Shown one piece after another: positions 62,509 through 64,000 of a DNA stretch of 64,000 bases (position 1 is its first letter; every line of letters starts with the position of its first letter). Under the pieces are notes generated by a model. The model ran no database searches. It had not been told where the DNA came from and saw nothing but the letters and a program-made list of their open reading frames with translations. The stretch is from Megaleporinus macrocephalus (taxonomy: Eukaryota; Chordata; Actinopteri; Characiformes; Anostomidae): assembly GCA_021613375.1 (NCBI GenBank), contig CM038703.1, positions 18,288,694-18,352,693 on the forward strand, given 5' to 3'. Both the position numbers and the translations under genes were made by a program.

Positions 62509-64000
62509 CTGAGGAAGGGAACACAAACAAGCCTCGGCATTAACAACACCATCTAAATATACAGCAGTGAATTGGACACCTGTTTTGCTGCTCATTCTTC
62601 TGCAGTGTGTTTGTGCATGAGGAAGCAGCCTGGGTTCCCTACATTGTGTCCGAACTGCACTTAGCCAGACCGGTAGTGCGGGTACCAGGACTCTTCTGGG
62701 ATTGAAGGGAAGGGCCATTAGACTACTACTGTCTGCTCGGATCAACACACCACAGGATAAAAGTACACAGCTGCATTATGCACACAGCACAATAAACACG
62801 CATGCCATTCAGTGCACCTCTCTGACCCTAATGCTCATCCAAACAGAAATCACTAATGCCACAGATCATCACTGACTGGTCATTTTCAGACAAAGGAACA
62901 AAGCTAGAGAGCTGTAGTCGAGTAGACTAACACACAAACGCACGCTTCTGCAGTAGAAAGGAGACACTTTCCGGCTGTGCTCCTCCTTAGGCAGCGCGCA
63001 TCACCCGTCTGGTTGCCTAGAAACAGCATTTTCATCTGTTCCATTTTAGTCATGCTTGCCCACAATGCTTTGCCTTTCAGCTGACTGCAAAGGACATCTG
63101 TCCCTGGCGCTCACTGAAAAAAAACCCAAGCTCTGGAGGCGTGAAGACTAGCGTGCAAACGCCTACACAGTTCACACATTATTTGGGAAATATTCGGAAA
63201 TTCTGGACACAGCTGCGTTCCCTGCAGTCCTACATGTTCATACATCCCCCTTCTACTTGATCACTGCTTTCATCTTCTTCAAAAGATCACAACAGGCCTT
63301 CTTCCACAGGTTTAGGAAGTGTCATTTCCTTCCCTCAATCAGCTACGTTCCACGCATTGTCCAGCGCGGCATTAGCAGCTAGCTTTGCATAGAGCTCAGA
63401 GAAGAGCAGCTGCCATTGTACACATTTTAAGCAGCCCCCCTCCTCTCGCCAGCCCAGTCGGAGACGCACATGCATCCAGCACATGTGGCCTCTGCCCACT
63501 GAGGGCCTTTCCTTCCCCAGGAGTTGCCTGGTAACAGCCCTCTTGGCTAAATGCTGTTAACATAAATATTTAAAGACATCAGTGAATTTTAAATGCTGGT
63601 GGCATATGACATGGCACAAGTCAGCAACCCTCAGCACAAATATGAGGGGGGGCTTTAAGTGAGCCCTTGCACAGGAAGCTGACCTACAACACATTAAGAC
63701 ATGGTTACAAGGCAACAGTCTCTAAACCATGGGCTTTACAAGTGTTTTACTCAGTCCCTCAAAGAAATTATTCAATGGCTTTTTTTATTAATTTTTTTTT
63801 ATAAGATACATTTTTATACAATGTTTTGAATGAACAGCAAGTTGAAAACTGAGCTAAAGGGTGTATCTGCCTTTTCTCCCCTATCTGAAACAATAGCTGT
63901 GCATTGAAAGGCAGACTTGGGAGGGGTGGTACAGCGTGGAGCTGAGCAGTAGTATGATGAAGTATCACCCCCTAGTGGAGACCAATAGCACAGCAAGGGA
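62509..64000 (-). other. rnf216: rnf216 intron, continuing past the window edge
   Basis: I searched the minus strand for the preceding RBR exon (RING1 to IBR cysteine pattern) and did not find it, so this is taken as intron. A T-rich/A-rich stretch lies at 63780-63815. Nothing else recognised. Confidence 0.7.

Overview
The window is vertebrate nuclear DNA, almost certainly from a teleost fish. It is AT-rich, with split genes and GT-AG introns, TATA/CArG promoters, dense Tc1-like, hAT and MITE remnants, and a tRNA-derived SINE resembling the zebrafish DANA family. The SINE and the Tc1 content hint at an ostariophysan, but this is weak evidence. No prokaryotic, viral or CRISPR-like content was seen.

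Three genes were identified, in the same order and orientation as the human 7p22 ACTB-FSCN1-RNF216 block. (1) Positions 1-2.2 kb hold the 5' end of a cytoplasmic beta-actin gene on the minus strand: promoter, non-coding exon 1, and coding exons 2-3 (residues 1-121). Its remaining exons lie before position 1. (2) Positions 40.36-49.4 kb hold a complete fascin-1 gene on the plus strand, with five coding exons, 494 predicted residues and a 1.8 kb 3'UTR. (3) Positions 57.3 kb to the right edge hold the 3' end of an RNF216 (TRIAD3) RBR ubiquitin ligase gene on the minus strand. Four coding exons are present, giving the last 229 residues: the C-terminal part of the IBR, the catalytic RING2 and a proline-rich tail. 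The first two genes encode actin itself and an actin-bundling protein. RNF216 is a ubiquitin ligase with no obvious mechanistic link to them, so the cluster is best read as conserved synteny.

The 38 kb between actb and fscn1 and the 8 kb between fscn1 and rnf216 contain no convincing host gene. They hold at least seven kinds of mobile-element remnant: a hAT/ZBED-type element with an intact 8-bp target duplication (26.5-27.6 kb); a Tc1 element with both ends but a deleted transposase core (36.0-37.2 kb); three decayed copies of one Tc1-like transposase family; two other Tc1-like elements; a MITE family with about six copies; an unclassified repeat seen three times; and a DANA-like SINE. Microsatellites and two foldback sequences are also present.

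No plausible new biological system was found. The points most worth checking are the identical CArG box in the actb promoter and in its intron 1, the serine-repeat insertion in fascin, the hAT insertion, the MITE family, and two unexplained hairpins.
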